A stretch of DNA of 19,339 bases from Candidatus Bathyarchaeota archaeon (GCA_016934355.1 JAFGTA010000052.1:1-19339); one strand, 5' to 3'; positions 6,923 through 13,785 are shown, counted from the first letter of the stretch. Translations and numbers: made by a program. Notes: generated from the letters alone by a model not told the origin.

Positions 6923-8026
6923 TTATTGTTCTGTGGTGGTATTTGAGGGTTCAGCTTCCTGCTCCTGCCGCTCCCTCTGCCTCTCTAGGCGCCTAGCTTT
7001 CTTACGGTAGTAGCTGAGGGGATGGCTGATGGTCTTGCAGATGCCGTCCATTTCGCGGCATATACCGTGGGTTCTGAGGGTGGCGCAGGTGGGCGGCGTG
7101 TACTTTTTTCTGTTGCCCTTTAGTCCCGCGATGTGCTCTATCTGGTACCTGGTGAGGCTCTCGTCGAAGTCCGTGACGCTGGTGTAGAGATTCACCATGT
7201 CGTCTATGGGCATCCCGACGTTCACGAGGAACGAGGTCAAGCCGAACCTCTCCATGTGACTCGCCCTGCGCCCCGAGAGCAGACCTTCAAGGCAGTACCT
7301 CATACACGGAGGGAACGCCTCGTTGATTACCTCGTCAGGTAGTTGGCTGCCTCCGAGCTTGGTCCGGTTCTCATCGAACACCTTCTTGACCTCGTCGAGC
7401 TGAGTCTGCAGAGGCTCGGGGAGAGGGAACCTGGACGGGACGGATACCCGCTCCTTCACCCAGTTCTCCACCTCGACCTGTAGGAGCCGCGCCGCCTCGA
7501 TGCCCGTGAGGCTTACGAGGCCGTTCTCCATCTTTCTGTTGACGAGCTTCCACTTGGGCTCGTGGAACCCGCCGGCGGCGCGGAGGTAGTTGGGGTACGC
7601 GAGTTTCAGGGTGTGGGGGATGCCGTCGATGTTCTCGGGGTCACGGCGGATGTCCCAGCCGAACTCGTTCTGCGCCACTTGGGTTATCTTCTCCTCGTAC
7701 TCTTCCTGGAGTAGGTTGTAGGCGCGGACGGCCTCGGCGAGGGCGAAGCGGCGGTTAAGGAACTGCTCGCCGATGAGGGTGACGAACATGACTGCTATGG
7801 GGTAGCTGAGGAGCTCGGTGGGGGGGTCGGCTAGCTTCGCGGAGACCTCGCCCTGTACGATGGCTTCCTTGACACGTTCGGCTGCGCGCTCCACCACCTT
7901 GCGGTAGTTTGGGTCGGTGAGGTCGTCTAGCTGGAGGTTCAGCCCCTCGACGAGCTTCACCCCTTCCTCTAGGAATGGGTACTTGGCGGCCTCCCTCTCC
8001 GACAGCATCAAAGGTAGTGGCTGCAT
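6923..8026 (-). CDS. priL: DNA primase large (regulatory, Fe-S) subunit PriL
   Basis: A 367-residue protein from ATG 8026; a second ATG at 8008 (MLSEREAAKYPFLEEG) is a realistic alternative, since archaeal PriL usually begins just before the KYPF motif. The N-terminal helical domain is followed by the C-terminal Fe-S domain with C241 (FPPCMRYCL), C314 (PPTCATL), C323 (THGICRE) and C330 (DGICKT), then HPLSYYRKKA. This is the four-cysteine [4Fe-4S] pattern of archaeal and eukaryotic primase large subunits. The last 25 residues are very charged (RRLERQRERQEQEAEP). PriL positions template and initiating nucleotides for PriS. It is the first gene of the operon; a divergent promoter region separates it from rubredoxin. 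Confidence 0.95.
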   Translation of the reverse strand: MQPLPLMLSEREAAKYPFLEEGVKLVEGLNLQLDDLTDPNYRKVVERAAERVKEAIVQGEVSAKLADPPTELLSYPIAVMFVTLIGEQFLNRRFALAEAVRAYNLLQEEYEEKITQVAQNEFGWDIRRDPENIDGIPHTLKLAYPNYLRAAGGFHEPKWKLVNRKMENGLVSLTGIEAARLLQVEVENWVKERVSVPSRFPLPEPLQTQLDEVKKVFDENRTKLGGSQLPDEVINEAFPPCMRYCLEGLLSGRRASHMERFGLTSFLVNVGMPIDDMVNLYTSVTDFDESLTRYQIEHIAGLKGNRKKYTPPTCATLRTHGICREMDGICKTISHPLSYYRKKARRLERQRERQEQEAEPSNTTTEQ

Positions 8027-8076
8027 GGCTCATATTATCGTTTATGATGAAAGGCCAGAGAGGCGTCCAGAATTGG

Positions 8077-8086
8077 TTTTATATAA
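8077..8086 (+). promoter_or_regulatory. Box A for rubredoxin (shared divergent promoter region)
   Basis: TTTTATATAA centred about 26 nt before the rubredoxin ATG at 8108, so the mRNA is expected to be leaderless. The reverse complement (TTATATAAAA) is also TATA-like and could serve priL with a leader of about 29 nt; weaker AT stretches at 8030-8047 on the minus strand are alternatives for priL. Confidence 0.6.
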
Positions 8087-8107
8087 CGCGGTTACCCCTG
8101 CATCTCT

Positions 8108-8275
8108 ATGTCCAAGAAATACCAGTGCCAAGTCTGTGGATACGTCTACGATCCAGCGGTGGGTGACCCTGAGAACGGATACCCGGCGGGTACGGCGTTC
8201 GATGACCTGCCTGACGACTGGGAGTGCCCGATGTGCGGCGCCCCGAAATCCGAGTTCGAGCCCTACGAGGGCTAA
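8108..8275 (+). CDS. Rubredoxin
   Basis: A 55-residue protein starting [20 protein letters not shown] and containing [12 protein letters not shown]. The two CxxCG knuckles (C7/C10 and C40/C43) bind a single iron, and the spacing, length and aromatic residues are those of ordinary rubredoxin. It is a small cytoplasmic one-electron carrier, in anaerobes commonly serving superoxide reductase, rubrerythrin or flavodiiron proteins, none of which is in this window. It is a single gene with its own strong box A and ends one base before the convergent methyltransferase gene. Confidence 0.96.
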   Translation: MSKKYQCQVCGYVYDPAVGDPENGYPAGTAFDDLPDDWECPMCGAPKSEFEPYEG

Positions 8276-8276
8276 C

Positions 8277-8939
8277 CTATTTCTTCAGTGTGTAGCTGAT
8301 CCACCAGAAGCATCTGCCATGGAACACGTCTGCCTCTGTGACTCCCTCTGTGTGGCGCCCGAAGAGATCGACCAGCTCCGCCGCGGTGAAGTAGTTCTTC
8401 ACGATGAGGTGCTGGGTGCCGTCGTTCAGCGTCCTCAGCTTGTAGGTGTTGGCGTCGCCTTCCTTGGTGACAAGCTTGCCTCCGACTCCCTCGATGTAGG
8501 TGTTGTCCGCTATGAAGACCCTGGCGCCGGGGGCGAGCACACCGTGCATGTGGTCGATCCATGCGTCGAGCCTCTCACGGGGGACGTGGCTGAGCCAGAA
8601 CGAGGCGATGGCGCCTGTAAACGTGTCTGGCGGAATGTCCAGGTTGTAGGCGTCCATGACCTTGAACCCGGCGGGGCAGCCGTACTCCTTGAACCTCGCG
8701 ATCTCTAGGACGGCGTCGTTGACGTCTATTCCCGTGACCCTGTCGGCGGTCTCGCTTATCCTCTCGGTCCAGTAGCCTGTGCCGCAGCCGATGTCCAGCA
8801 CGTCCCGTCCCCTGAACACTTTCTTGAGCTCTCTGCCCATCAGGTCCTGCTCCTCCTGGCGCTGGGGGTCCCTCCACTCGTAGATTTCCTCGTACTCCTT
8901 GGCGCGGTCCCTGTAGTACTTGACCATGTCGTCGGACAT
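8277..8939 (-). CDS. Class I SAM-dependent methyltransferase
   Basis: 220 residues, with the SAM-binding motif I VLDIGCGTGYWTERI (residues 47-61), motif II acidic residue in VTGIDVNDAVLEIARFKEYG, and a motif III/IV region (MDAYNLDIPPDTFTGAIASF). It resembles Methyltransf_11/25 type small-molecule or protein methyltransferases. The substrate cannot be assigned. The C-terminal half (VGGKLVTKEGDANTYKLRTL, GTQHLIVKNYFTAAELVDLF) fits acceptor-binding segments of this superfamily. The start is ATG 8939, expected to be nearly leaderless from a box A at 8961-8970. Confidence 0.85.
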   Translation of the reverse strand: MSDDMVKYYRDRAKEYEEIYEWRDPQRQEEQDLMGRELKKVFRGRDVLDIGCGTGYWTERISETADRVTGIDVNDAVLEIARFKEYGCPAGFKVMDAYNLDIPPDTFTGAIASFWLSHVPRERLDAWIDHMHGVLAPGARVFIADNTYIEGVGGKLVTKEGDANTYKLRTLNDGTQHLIVKNYFTAAELVDLFGRHTEGVTEADVFHGRCFWWISYTLKK

Positions 8940-8960
8940 AGGGAAGGATTAACGGATCGA

Positions 8961-8970
8961 TGGTAAATAA
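8961..8970 (-). promoter_or_regulatory. Box A for the class I methyltransferase
   Basis: CTTATTTACC on the minus strand is centred about 26 nt before the ATG at 8939, implying a leaderless message. Confidence 0.5.
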
Positions 8971-8982
8971 GATTGTAGGGCT

Positions 8983-9336
8983 CTAGTAGACGCCGGGGAC
9001 AAGCCTGTGCCTGACCTTCTCCATGTAGTCGCGGTACTTCTTCCTGTACTGCTTCATTAGGGCTTCCTCCTCCCGGGGGATGTAGGTGACTATGACAGCA
9101 AGAGCCATGACCAGCAAAATCCTGGTCTCATACCCCGGGAGCAGGAGGGTTAAACCGATCGCGAAGGACAGGAACCCCGCGTAGAAGGGGTGGCGGACGT
9201 AGGCGTAGGGACCGTGGGTGATGAGCCTACCCTCATAGTTCCTGCTCCAGAAGACGTACCAGTAGACGCAGATGCCTCCGCCGACCAGTGACAGCAGGGC
9301 GCCGACGCCCCTTAGAACGAGTTCCAGCGTCTCCAT
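8983..9336 (-). CDS. Isoprenylcysteine/phospholipid-type membrane methyltransferase family protein
   Basis: A 117-residue membrane protein from ATG 9336. GGGTGA (9344-9349 on the minus strand) lies 7 nt upstream, which favours this ATG over a TTG at 9351. Hydrophobic segments cover about residues 5-29, 53-68 and 72-86. The family signature THGPYAYVRHPFYAGFLSF (residues 40-58) and the C-terminal EEEALMKQYRKKYRDYMEKV, RHRLVP are those of the ICMT/PEMT superfamily, which binds SAM at the membrane surface. Archaeal members are common and mostly of unknown substrate. It is shorter than eukaryotic ICMT but normal for prokaryotic homologues. A 33-codon ORF ends 2 nt before it. Confidence 0.85.
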   Translation of the reverse strand: METLELVLRGVGALLSLVGGGICVYWYVFWSRNYEGRLITHGPYAYVRHPFYAGFLSFAIGLTLLLPGYETRILLVMALAVIVTYIPREEEALMKQYRKKYRDYMEKVRHRLVPGVY

Positions 9337-9338
9337 AG

Positions 9339-9440
9339 TCACTTCACCCAACTCAATGTCGGTTCTCCAACAGAGGGACGTAAGTACATGCTGCTCCTCT
9401 CAACGACCCGTTTGGCATGTGCCCAGTGGAGCCCGCTCAT
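9339..9440 (-). CDS. Possible 33-codon upstream ORF ahead of the membrane methyltransferase
   Basis: ATG at 9440 is the first ATG after a box A (TTTAAA at 9470-9475 on the minus strand; expected transcript start about 9446). The frame starts MSGLHWAHAKRVVERSSMYL, stays open for 33 codons and stops (TGA 9341-9339) two bases before the methyltransferase ATG, with the methyltransferase ribosome-binding site inside its last codons. The composition is basic and no family is recognised. It may be a translated leader that couples to the downstream gene, or a chance frame in the 156-nt spacer. Confidence 0.3.
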   Translation of the reverse strand: MSGLHWAHAKRVVERSSMYLRPSVGEPTLSWVK

Positions 9441-9507
9441 ATGAACCAGCAATATTGAGAGCGACGTTGTTTAAAGAAGTTACAGGGAAAATAGAGGGGG
9501 GAGCCGC

Positions 9508-9777
9508 CTACAGTGAGGCGATGAACTCCTTCATCTTGTCGTTGACGCTGACGCCGTCGAGGGTCACTAAGGCTTTGGTCTGCCCCAGCGTCGTCCAGTT
9601 GGCGGTCTCGTACTCGACCTTCTTCTTCAGCACAAGCTCGGCGAGGTACTCCTTCGCCTTCTTGCCCTCTGGAGTGTTCTTGTCCGGGGCGTCCACGCCT
9701 TGGAGCACGATGACAGCGTCTGTCCTAAGCCGGAAGCTCTTTCCGTCAATGATTTCAACTGGCGTCGCTTTCTGCAA
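9508..9777 (-). CDS. Small staphylococcal-nuclease-like (SNase fold) protein, probably non-catalytic
   Basis: 89 residues from a TTG start at 9777, supported by GGTGA (9784-9788) 6 nt upstream and an AT-rich box A (9809-9823). The order VEIIDGKSFRLR, VLQGVDAPDKNTPEGKKAKE, YLAELVLKKKVEYE and ALVTLDGVSVNDKMKEF parallels the SNase/TNase family consensus (I.DGDTF.L, RL.GIDAPE, GxxAKxFL, V.GxxVNxxL). However, the catalytic positions are not kept: the DGDT acid is DGKS, the RL arginine before GxDAP is absent, the PE glutamate is PD, and the YGR arginine is LGQT. It is shorter than secreted nucleases and lacks a signal peptide. A nucleic-acid or protein-binding role is conceivable, but function is unknown. 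Confidence 0.65.
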   Translation of the reverse strand: MQKATPVEIIDGKSFRLRTDAVIVLQGVDAPDKNTPEGKKAKEYLAELVLKKKVEYETANWTTLGQTKALVTLDGVSVNDKMKEFIASL

Positions 9778-9783
9778 CAGGTT

Positions 9784-9823
9784 TCACCGTAAATCTTCCG
9801 CTGCGCTAATAATTATTAAATAT
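9784..9823 (-). promoter_or_regulatory. Promoter and Shine-Dalgarno deciding the TTG start of the SNase-like gene
   Basis: On the minus strand TATTTAATAATTATT (9823-9809) is a box A about 40 nt before the start, and GGTGA (9788-9784) lies 6 nt before TTG 9777. No in-frame ATG is available at this end. Confidence 0.5.
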
Positions 9824-9883
9824 TACTAACAGCTTTCCCTGCCACAGTTTCACCCGACCCCACCATAGATTCATTTGTAAATG

Positions 9884-9892
9884 TTTAATAAA
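9884..9892 (+). promoter_or_regulatory. Box A for the DUF3795 gene
   Basis: TTTAATAAA is centred about 28 nt before the ATG at 9916, predicting an almost leaderless transcript. With the minus-strand promoter at 9809-9823 it forms a divergent promoter spacer (9778-9915). Confidence 0.5.
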
Positions 9893-9915
9893 GGAAAAAC
9901 AGAGTCGGCTACGCC

Positions 9916-10362
9916 ATGCAGGAAAAAGCATACGAAGCGGTAAAGGACCAGGCGGGACCATGCGGCATCACATGCGGCTCATGCGTCCTCGGGAACGGCA
10001 CCATAGCAGAGACGGCTGGCAAAGCCAAGACGTACATACAGGGCTACGGGATCAAGGAGTGGGCTCCAATGGTTCCCGGCGGCGCGGAGCTCAACTGGGA
10101 GGAGACAGAGAAAGCCCTCGACTGGATGAGCAAGAACTCCTACTGCCCTGGCTGCGAGAAGGGCGGAGGACCGCCGGACTGCTCGATAAGGGCGTGCGCC
10201 AACGAGAAGAGCATTGAGCTGTGCAGCCAGTGTGACGAGCTTGAGGGCTGTGGCAAGTACGACTGGCTCGGCGGGCACGCCGCCGTACTGAAGCAGACTC
10301 TTAAGGAGAACAAGGGCAAGACCAAGGAGCAGTTCATCGCGGACGCCCTCGGCAGCCAGTGA
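9916..10362 (+). CDS. DUF3795-type cysteine-rich protein
   Basis: 148 residues with many cysteines. The N-terminal AGPCGITCGSCVLGNG motif (C16, C20, C23) is the signature of the DUF3795 family, followed by NSYCPGCEKGGGPPDCSIRA and SIELCSQCDELEGCGKYDWL. The clusters suggest metal (zinc or iron) binding; the biochemical role of the family is unknown. Members are common in anaerobic archaea and bacteria. It is a soluble, monocistronic gene flanked by its own box A and a T-rich terminator. Confidence 0.8.
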   Translation: MQEKAYEAVKDQAGPCGITCGSCVLGNGTIAETAGKAKTYIQGYGIKEWAPMVPGGAELNWEETEKALDWMSKNSYCPGCEKGGGPPDCSIRACANEKSIELCSQCDELEGCGKYDWLGGHAAVLKQTLKENKGKTKEQFIADALGSQ

Positions 10363-10377
10363 ACACCCTTAAACCCC

Positions 10378-10394
10378 TTTTTTTACCCGTTTTT
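10378..10394 (+). terminator. T-rich terminator after the DUF3795 gene
   Basis: A run of seven T (10378-10384) and a second T5 run follow the stop codon within about 30 nt. Confidence 0.5.
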
Positions 10395-10404
10395 CCACGT
10401 AAAG

Positions 10405-10413
10405 TACATTATA
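10405..10413 (+). promoter_or_regulatory. Box A for the Spo11/TopoVI-A-like gene
   Basis: TACATTATA about 20-25 nt before the ATGs at 10430 and 10436, consistent with a leaderless message starting at one of them. Confidence 0.4.
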
Positions 10414-10429
10414 CCGCCCCCCGTAACTT

Positions 10430-11341
10430 ATGGTGATGGAAGGTAGCCCCGCCAGCTACGACGAGATCGTGGAGGCAGCCCTCGACATATTCCAGCAGTA
10501 CGACACTGCTATCACCCTGAGGCAGCTCTATTACCGCCTCGTCAGCAGGCTCCTTATCCCAAACGACATCAACAACTACAAGAGGCTCAGCCGCATCATG
10601 GTGAAGGCCAGGGAGGACGGCGACGTGCCCATAAACTGCCTTGAGGACAGGAGCAGGCGGGTGCTGGGCAGAGGCGACGTAGGCTACAACTCGGCCGAGG
10701 ACTACCTGAAGCAGAAGATCACCACCCTCCAGGACAGTTGGAAGGGGTTCAGTATGCCTATGTGGGACAACCAGCCCCAGAACGTGCTCATCAGCCTGGA
10801 GAAGGACGCGCTGAGCAGGCTTGTGAGCAGGGAGGCGAACCGCTTCAGCGTGCGCACGTTCCCGACCCGCGGCTACCCTAGCTTCAGCTACGTGCAGGAG
10901 ATGTCCCGGTACATGACGCGGCAGCTAGGAGGCAAACCCACCGTCGTGCTCTACTTCGGCGACTTCGACCCCAGCGGCGTCGACATAGAGCGAGACCTCA
11001 CCGAGCGCCTGGGAAAATACGGCGCAGAGGACTTCACAGTCCAGAGGATCGCGTTGACGGCCGAACAGATCAAACAGTACAACCTGCCGCCTATGCCTGT
11101 GAAGCGGAGCGACGCCAGGGCGGACAGCTTCCTCGCGGAGCACGGCGACAGGGCTGTGGAGCTCGACGCGCTGGACCCTAACCTGCTCCAGACGACGGTG
11201 CGGAAGGCAATCGTCAGGAATATCAAGATGAGGCGTTGGAACGCCCGGCTCAAGAAGACACAGGAACTCCAGCAGTGGATAAGGGAGAAGCTGGAGGACA
11301 TGGAGAAGAACCTGAACTCGGAGATAGACTCGCTAGGGTAG
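10430..11341 (+). CDS. Orphan topoisomerase VI subunit A/Spo11-like protein (5Y-CAP plus Toprim)
   Basis: 303 residues. Near the N terminus TAITLRQLYYRLVSRLLIP (residues 26-44) matches the winged-helix catalytic motif of TopoVI-A/Spo11 (TxRDxYY), with Y35 the likely DNA-attacking tyrosine and Y34 the alternative. The Toprim metal residues are E124 in VLISLEKDALSRLV and D178/D180 in VVLYFGDFDPSGVDI. It is shorter than TopoVI-A (about 350-390 residues) and no TopoVI-B gene adjoins it. It resembles the stand-alone 'Mini-A' and phage-type relatives of this family. C-terminally it ends in a charged helix (KKTQELQQWIREKLEDMEKN). It could cut or bind DNA; activity without a B subunit is unproven. 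It converges on the KDG aldolase gene with a 9-bp overlap. Confidence 0.78.
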   Translation: MVMEGSPASYDEIVEAALDIFQQYDTAITLRQLYYRLVSRLLIPNDINNYKRLSRIMVKAREDGDVPINCLEDRSRRVLGRGDVGYNSAEDYLKQKITTLQDSWKGFSMPMWDNQPQNVLISLEKDALSRLVSREANRFSVRTFPTRGYPSFSYVQEMSRYMTRQLGGKPTVVLYFGDFDPSGVDIERDLTERLGKYGAEDFTVQRIALTAEQIKQYNLPPMPVKRSDARADSFLAEHGDRAVELDALDPNLLQTTVRKAIVRNIKMRRWNARLKKTQELQQWIREKLEDMEKNLNSEIDSLG

Positions 11342-12223
11342 TGCCCCTAGCTCCGTGAGCCTCTCCCTGAGGGCTCCCCTCTCTGTGTCCGTCATGTCTC
11401 TGAGCGGCGCCCTAGGGCAACCCGCGTCGACGCCCCTGAGTCGCAGCGCCTCGTAGTGGGGCGCCAGCGGAGGCTTCTGCAGCGCCTTCCTCAGCACGTT
11501 TATATTGAACTGCTGCCGCCGCGCCTCCTCGTGGTCCCCCCTCTGGATGGTCGCCCAGAACCTTGCGTAGACCTCGGGGAACGCGTTGGCGTACCCCGTG
11601 ATGCTGCCCCTCGCCCCCATCAACGCCGCGGGGTAGATGTAGCTGTCAGTGCCGCAGATCACGGAGAAGTCCTCGGGGAGCACCCTGAGGTACTCCAGTA
11701 GGTGAATGAAGTCCCTGCTGCTGTCCTTGACGCCGACGATGTTGGGTACCTCGCTGAGCTCAAGCATCATCTCGGGCGTCACGGCGTTCAGCGCGTTCCT
11801 CGGGATGTTGTAGACGTACATGGGGAGCTCAGTGGCCTCCGCGATGGACTTGAAGTGGCTGACGAGGCTCTCCTCATCGGGTTTGACGAAGTACGGCGGG
11901 ACGGCGCCCACCGCGTCCACTCCCGCCTCCTCAGCGGCCACGGCAAGGCTCACAGCCTCCTCGGTGGACACCGCCCCCACGTGGGCGAGCAGCTTCACCC
12001 GCCCCTTGCCGTGCTTCACCGCCTCCCTGAAGACCTGAACCCTCTGGTCTCTCCTCATCATGACGCCGGAGCCCGCGGTGCCGCATAGGAACAGGCCGTC
12101 GACGCCGCCCTTTACCTGGAAGTCGATGAGGCCGCTCAGGGCTTCTGTCTTGACCTCGCCTCTCTCGTCGAAGGGGGTCACGAGCGCGGTGATTATACCT
12201 GATAATTGACTCAAATCTGACAC
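11333..12223 (-). CDS. DapA/NAL-superfamily aldolase, probably 2-keto-3-deoxygluconate aldolase
   Basis: 296 residues from GTG 12223 (MSDLSQLSGIITALVTPFDE); TTG at 12214 is an alternative. The open frame extends to 12616, but that part is antisense to the kinase and not aldolase-like. A TIM barrel with the Schiff-base lysine K166 (IVGVKDSSRDF) and the tyrosine Y138 of YNIP. The GTAGSG (49-54) lacks the GTTGE glutamate of lysine-biosynthetic DapA, and the C-terminal CPRAPLRDMTDTE resembles the YPRPPI segment of Sulfolobus KDG aldolase. It lies head-to-head with a KDG-kinase-like gene, which strengthens this assignment. It would cleave KDG or KDPG to pyruvate and glyceraldehyde (phosphate). DHDPS or N-acetylneuraminate-lyase-like activity remains possible. 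Confidence 0.82.
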   Translation of the reverse strand: MSDLSQLSGIITALVTPFDERGEVKTEALSGLIDFQVKGGVDGLFLCGTAGSGVMMRRDQRVQVFREAVKHGKGRVKLLAHVGAVSTEEAVSLAVAAEEAGVDAVGAVPPYFVKPDEESLVSHFKSIAEATELPMYVYNIPRNALNAVTPEMMLELSEVPNIVGVKDSSRDFIHLLEYLRVLPEDFSVICGTDSYIYPAALMGARGSITGYANAFPEVYARFWATIQRGDHEEARRQQFNINVLRKALQKPPLAPHYEALRLRGVDAGCPRAPLRDMTDTERGALRERLTELGALP

Positions 12224-12268
12224 TGGACTAAGATACGCTTCACCTACTTTTTTGGTTTCCCTGACAAG

Positions 12269-12275
12269 TTTTATG
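12269..12275 (+). promoter_or_regulatory. Box A of the divergent KDG kinase/aldolase promoter
   Basis: TTTTATG is centred about 34 nt before the kinase ATG at 12306 (predicted leader about 8 nt). On the minus strand CATAAAAC at the same place could start aldolase transcription about 23 nt before its GTG. One 82-bp spacer (12224-12305) thus holds both promoters, allowing joint control. Confidence 0.4.
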
Positions 12276-12305
12276 TGAACGGCGCCGCAGTCATCACGAA
12301 GCAGT

Positions 12306-13244
12306 ATGAAGCCTGATATAATCAGCATCGGTGAGCCCATGGTCGAGTTCTGCGCCACCGGCGTCGGCCGACTAAGCGTAGTAGATACTTTCAAGAGGGG
12401 GTGGGGCGGCGACACAAGCAACTTCGCCGTCGCGGCCGCCCGGCTCGGCTCCAAGGTTGCCCACCTGTGCAGGCTCGGTGACGACGAGTTCGGCAGGAGC
12501 TTCATGGAGCTCTGGAGCCGTGAGGGGATGGACACGAGCCGTGTCGTCGTGGAGCCCGGCGCATTCACCGCCATATACATAATAAGCCTCATGGACGGCG
12601 GGGGCCACGACTTCACCTACTACCGCGCCGGCTCGGCGGTCAGCCGCTACAGCCCCGAGGAACTCGACATGAACTACGTCTCGTCGGCGAAGGTGCTGCA
12701 CACTAGCGGTATCACCATGGCTGTCAGCGAGTGCCTCAGGGAGGCCGCGTTCAAGGCGATTGACGCCGTCAGGGACGCCGGAGGCGCCGTCTCGTTCGAC
12801 ATCAACATGAGGTCCAAGCTGTGGCCCCTGAAGACGGCGAGGACCGTGCTGGGGCACGCCTTCGAGAAGGCGGACACGGTCTTCGCCTCCATGGAGGACA
12901 TGGGGACGCTGTACGGCATTGTGGACCCCGCGGAGGCTGCCGATCACCTGAGGTCCATGGGCGTCGGCACAGTGGTGGTGAAGCACGGGGGCGAGGGCTG
13001 CTACGTCTCCACGGACAAAGAGTCGTTCACCTGCCCAGGCTACAAGGTCAAAGTTGTAGACACCACGGGCTCGGGTGACGCCTTCGACGGCGCGTGGGTC
13101 ACCGCCACACTCGAAGGATGGAGCCTTGAGAAGAAGGCGAGGTTCGCCAACGCCGTCGGGGCGCTGACGGCCACCGGGCTCGGCGCGGTGGCGCCTCTGC
13201 CGACCAGAGAGCAAGCCCTCAAGCTGATGAGGGAGCAGGACTGA
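12306..13244 (+). CDS. kdgK: PfkB-family sugar kinase, probably 2-keto-3-deoxygluconate kinase
   Basis: 312 residues with the ribokinase/PfkB fold. Visible marks are the N-terminal IISIGEPMVEF, the substrate glycine motif GWGGDTSNFAVAAARLG (residues 32-48), FTYYRAGSAVSRYSPEEL (103-120) and DINMRSKLW (165-173), which closely follow archaeal KDG kinases, and the anion hole/catalytic base VDTTGSGDAFDG (D258). It phosphorylates KDG (and often KDGal) with ATP to KDPG in the semi-phosphorylative Entner-Doudoroff route, cytoplasmic. It is divergent from the aldolase. Its stop overlaps the next gene (TGATG), so the following unknown protein is co-translated. Confidence 0.88.
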   Translation: MKPDIISIGEPMVEFCATGVGRLSVVDTFKRGWGGDTSNFAVAAARLGSKVAHLCRLGDDEFGRSFMELWSREGMDTSRVVVEPGAFTAIYIISLMDGGGHDFTYYRAGSAVSRYSPEELDMNYVSSAKVLHTSGITMAVSECLREAAFKAIDAVRDAGGAVSFDINMRSKLWPLKTARTVLGHAFEKADTVFASMEDMGTLYGIVDPAEAADHLRSMGVGTVVVKHGGEGCYVSTDKESFTCPGYKVKVVDTTGSGDAFDGAWVTATLEGWSLEKKARFANAVGALTATGLGAVAPLPTREQALKLMREQD

Positions 13245-13705
13245 TGGTCGACGAGAAGGTGCTCAAGGGGAGGATAAGCCGCGTCATCGCGGCGACGCGG
13301 TTCCCGTTCGTCGACCAGGAGGACTGGGACGAGGGAAGGCGTACCCTCGTCAACGACTATAAGACGCGGCTTTGGGCGTTCGACACACCGAAGGGTGAGC
13401 TGTACCCCAGCGTCGCCGTGCTGAACCCGGACGGCTCCATCAGGGAGTGCGGAGAGGTGGAGATGACAACCTGCTTCACCGTCGACACGGTCTGGAAGTG
13501 GAGGACCATGTCCGAGCATACAGGGAGGGGAGTCAGGTACAAGAAGTTCTTCGTCTATGTACCGGATGGCAGTGAGACCGAGGCGGAGAAGATGCTGGAG
13601 GAGAACGGCATCGAGTACGCCGGGCTCAGGACTTGGGTGATAACAGATGGCAACCTCGTGCTGAAGCCCGTTAAGACCCCGGATATGGCTAAGGACCACA
13701 GGTAG
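13244..13705 (+). CDS. Hypothetical protein (153 aa) coupled to KDG kinase
   Basis: The ATG shares its A with the kinase stop (TGATG), a strong sign of translational coupling. The protein is soluble and mixed alpha/beta, beginning MVDEKVLKGRISRVIAATRF, with a tryptophan-containing core (YKTRLWAFDTPKGELYPSVA, FTVDTVWKWRTMSEHTGRGV). A C-terminal segment YKKFFVYVPDGSETEAEKML, ENGIEYAGLRTWVI could be a strand-helix-strand unit. I recognise no family. The coupling suggests a role in sugar-acid metabolism or its control, but nothing in the sequence proves that. A short T-rich stretch (13711-13719) follows. Confidence 0.8.
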   Translation: MVDEKVLKGRISRVIAATRFPFVDQEDWDEGRRTLVNDYKTRLWAFDTPKGELYPSVAVLNPDGSIRECGEVEMTTCFTVDTVWKWRTMSEHTGRGVRYKKFFVYVPDGSETEAEKMLEENGIEYAGLRTWVITDGNLVLKPVKTPDMAKDHR

Positions 13706-13738
13706 CCCCGTTTTGTTTCTGAGGGTTACATACATCTG

Positions 13739-13785
13739 CTTATATGAAATCTGGCAACACGTTTCGATAGAAAATCTATGGAGGT
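13739..13785 (+). promoter_or_regulatory. Promoter and strong Shine-Dalgarno of the archaellin gene
   Basis: Box A CTTATATGA (13739-13747) predicts transcription from about 13768. GGAGGT (13780-13785) is 3 nt before GTG 13789 and 6 nt before the next in-frame codon, TTG 13792, which has the better spacing. Confidence 0.5.

Noticed and set aside
9352..9507. Possible tRNA or structured RNA in the gaps around the membrane methyltransferase and SNase-like genes
   Set aside because: I found no T-loop GGTTCRA with matching acceptor arms, and the stretch is better explained by a promoter plus a short ORF.
9508..9777. Annotating the SNase-like protein as an active thermonuclease
   Set aside because: The catalytic arginines, glutamate and metal-binding DGDT acid are not at their expected positions, and there is no secretion signal.
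12224..12616. N-terminal extension of the aldolase frame by 131 codons
   Set aside because: It is antisense to the 5' part of the KDG kinase gene, reads as low-complexity non-aldolase sequence, and would lie upstream of the divergent promoter spacer.
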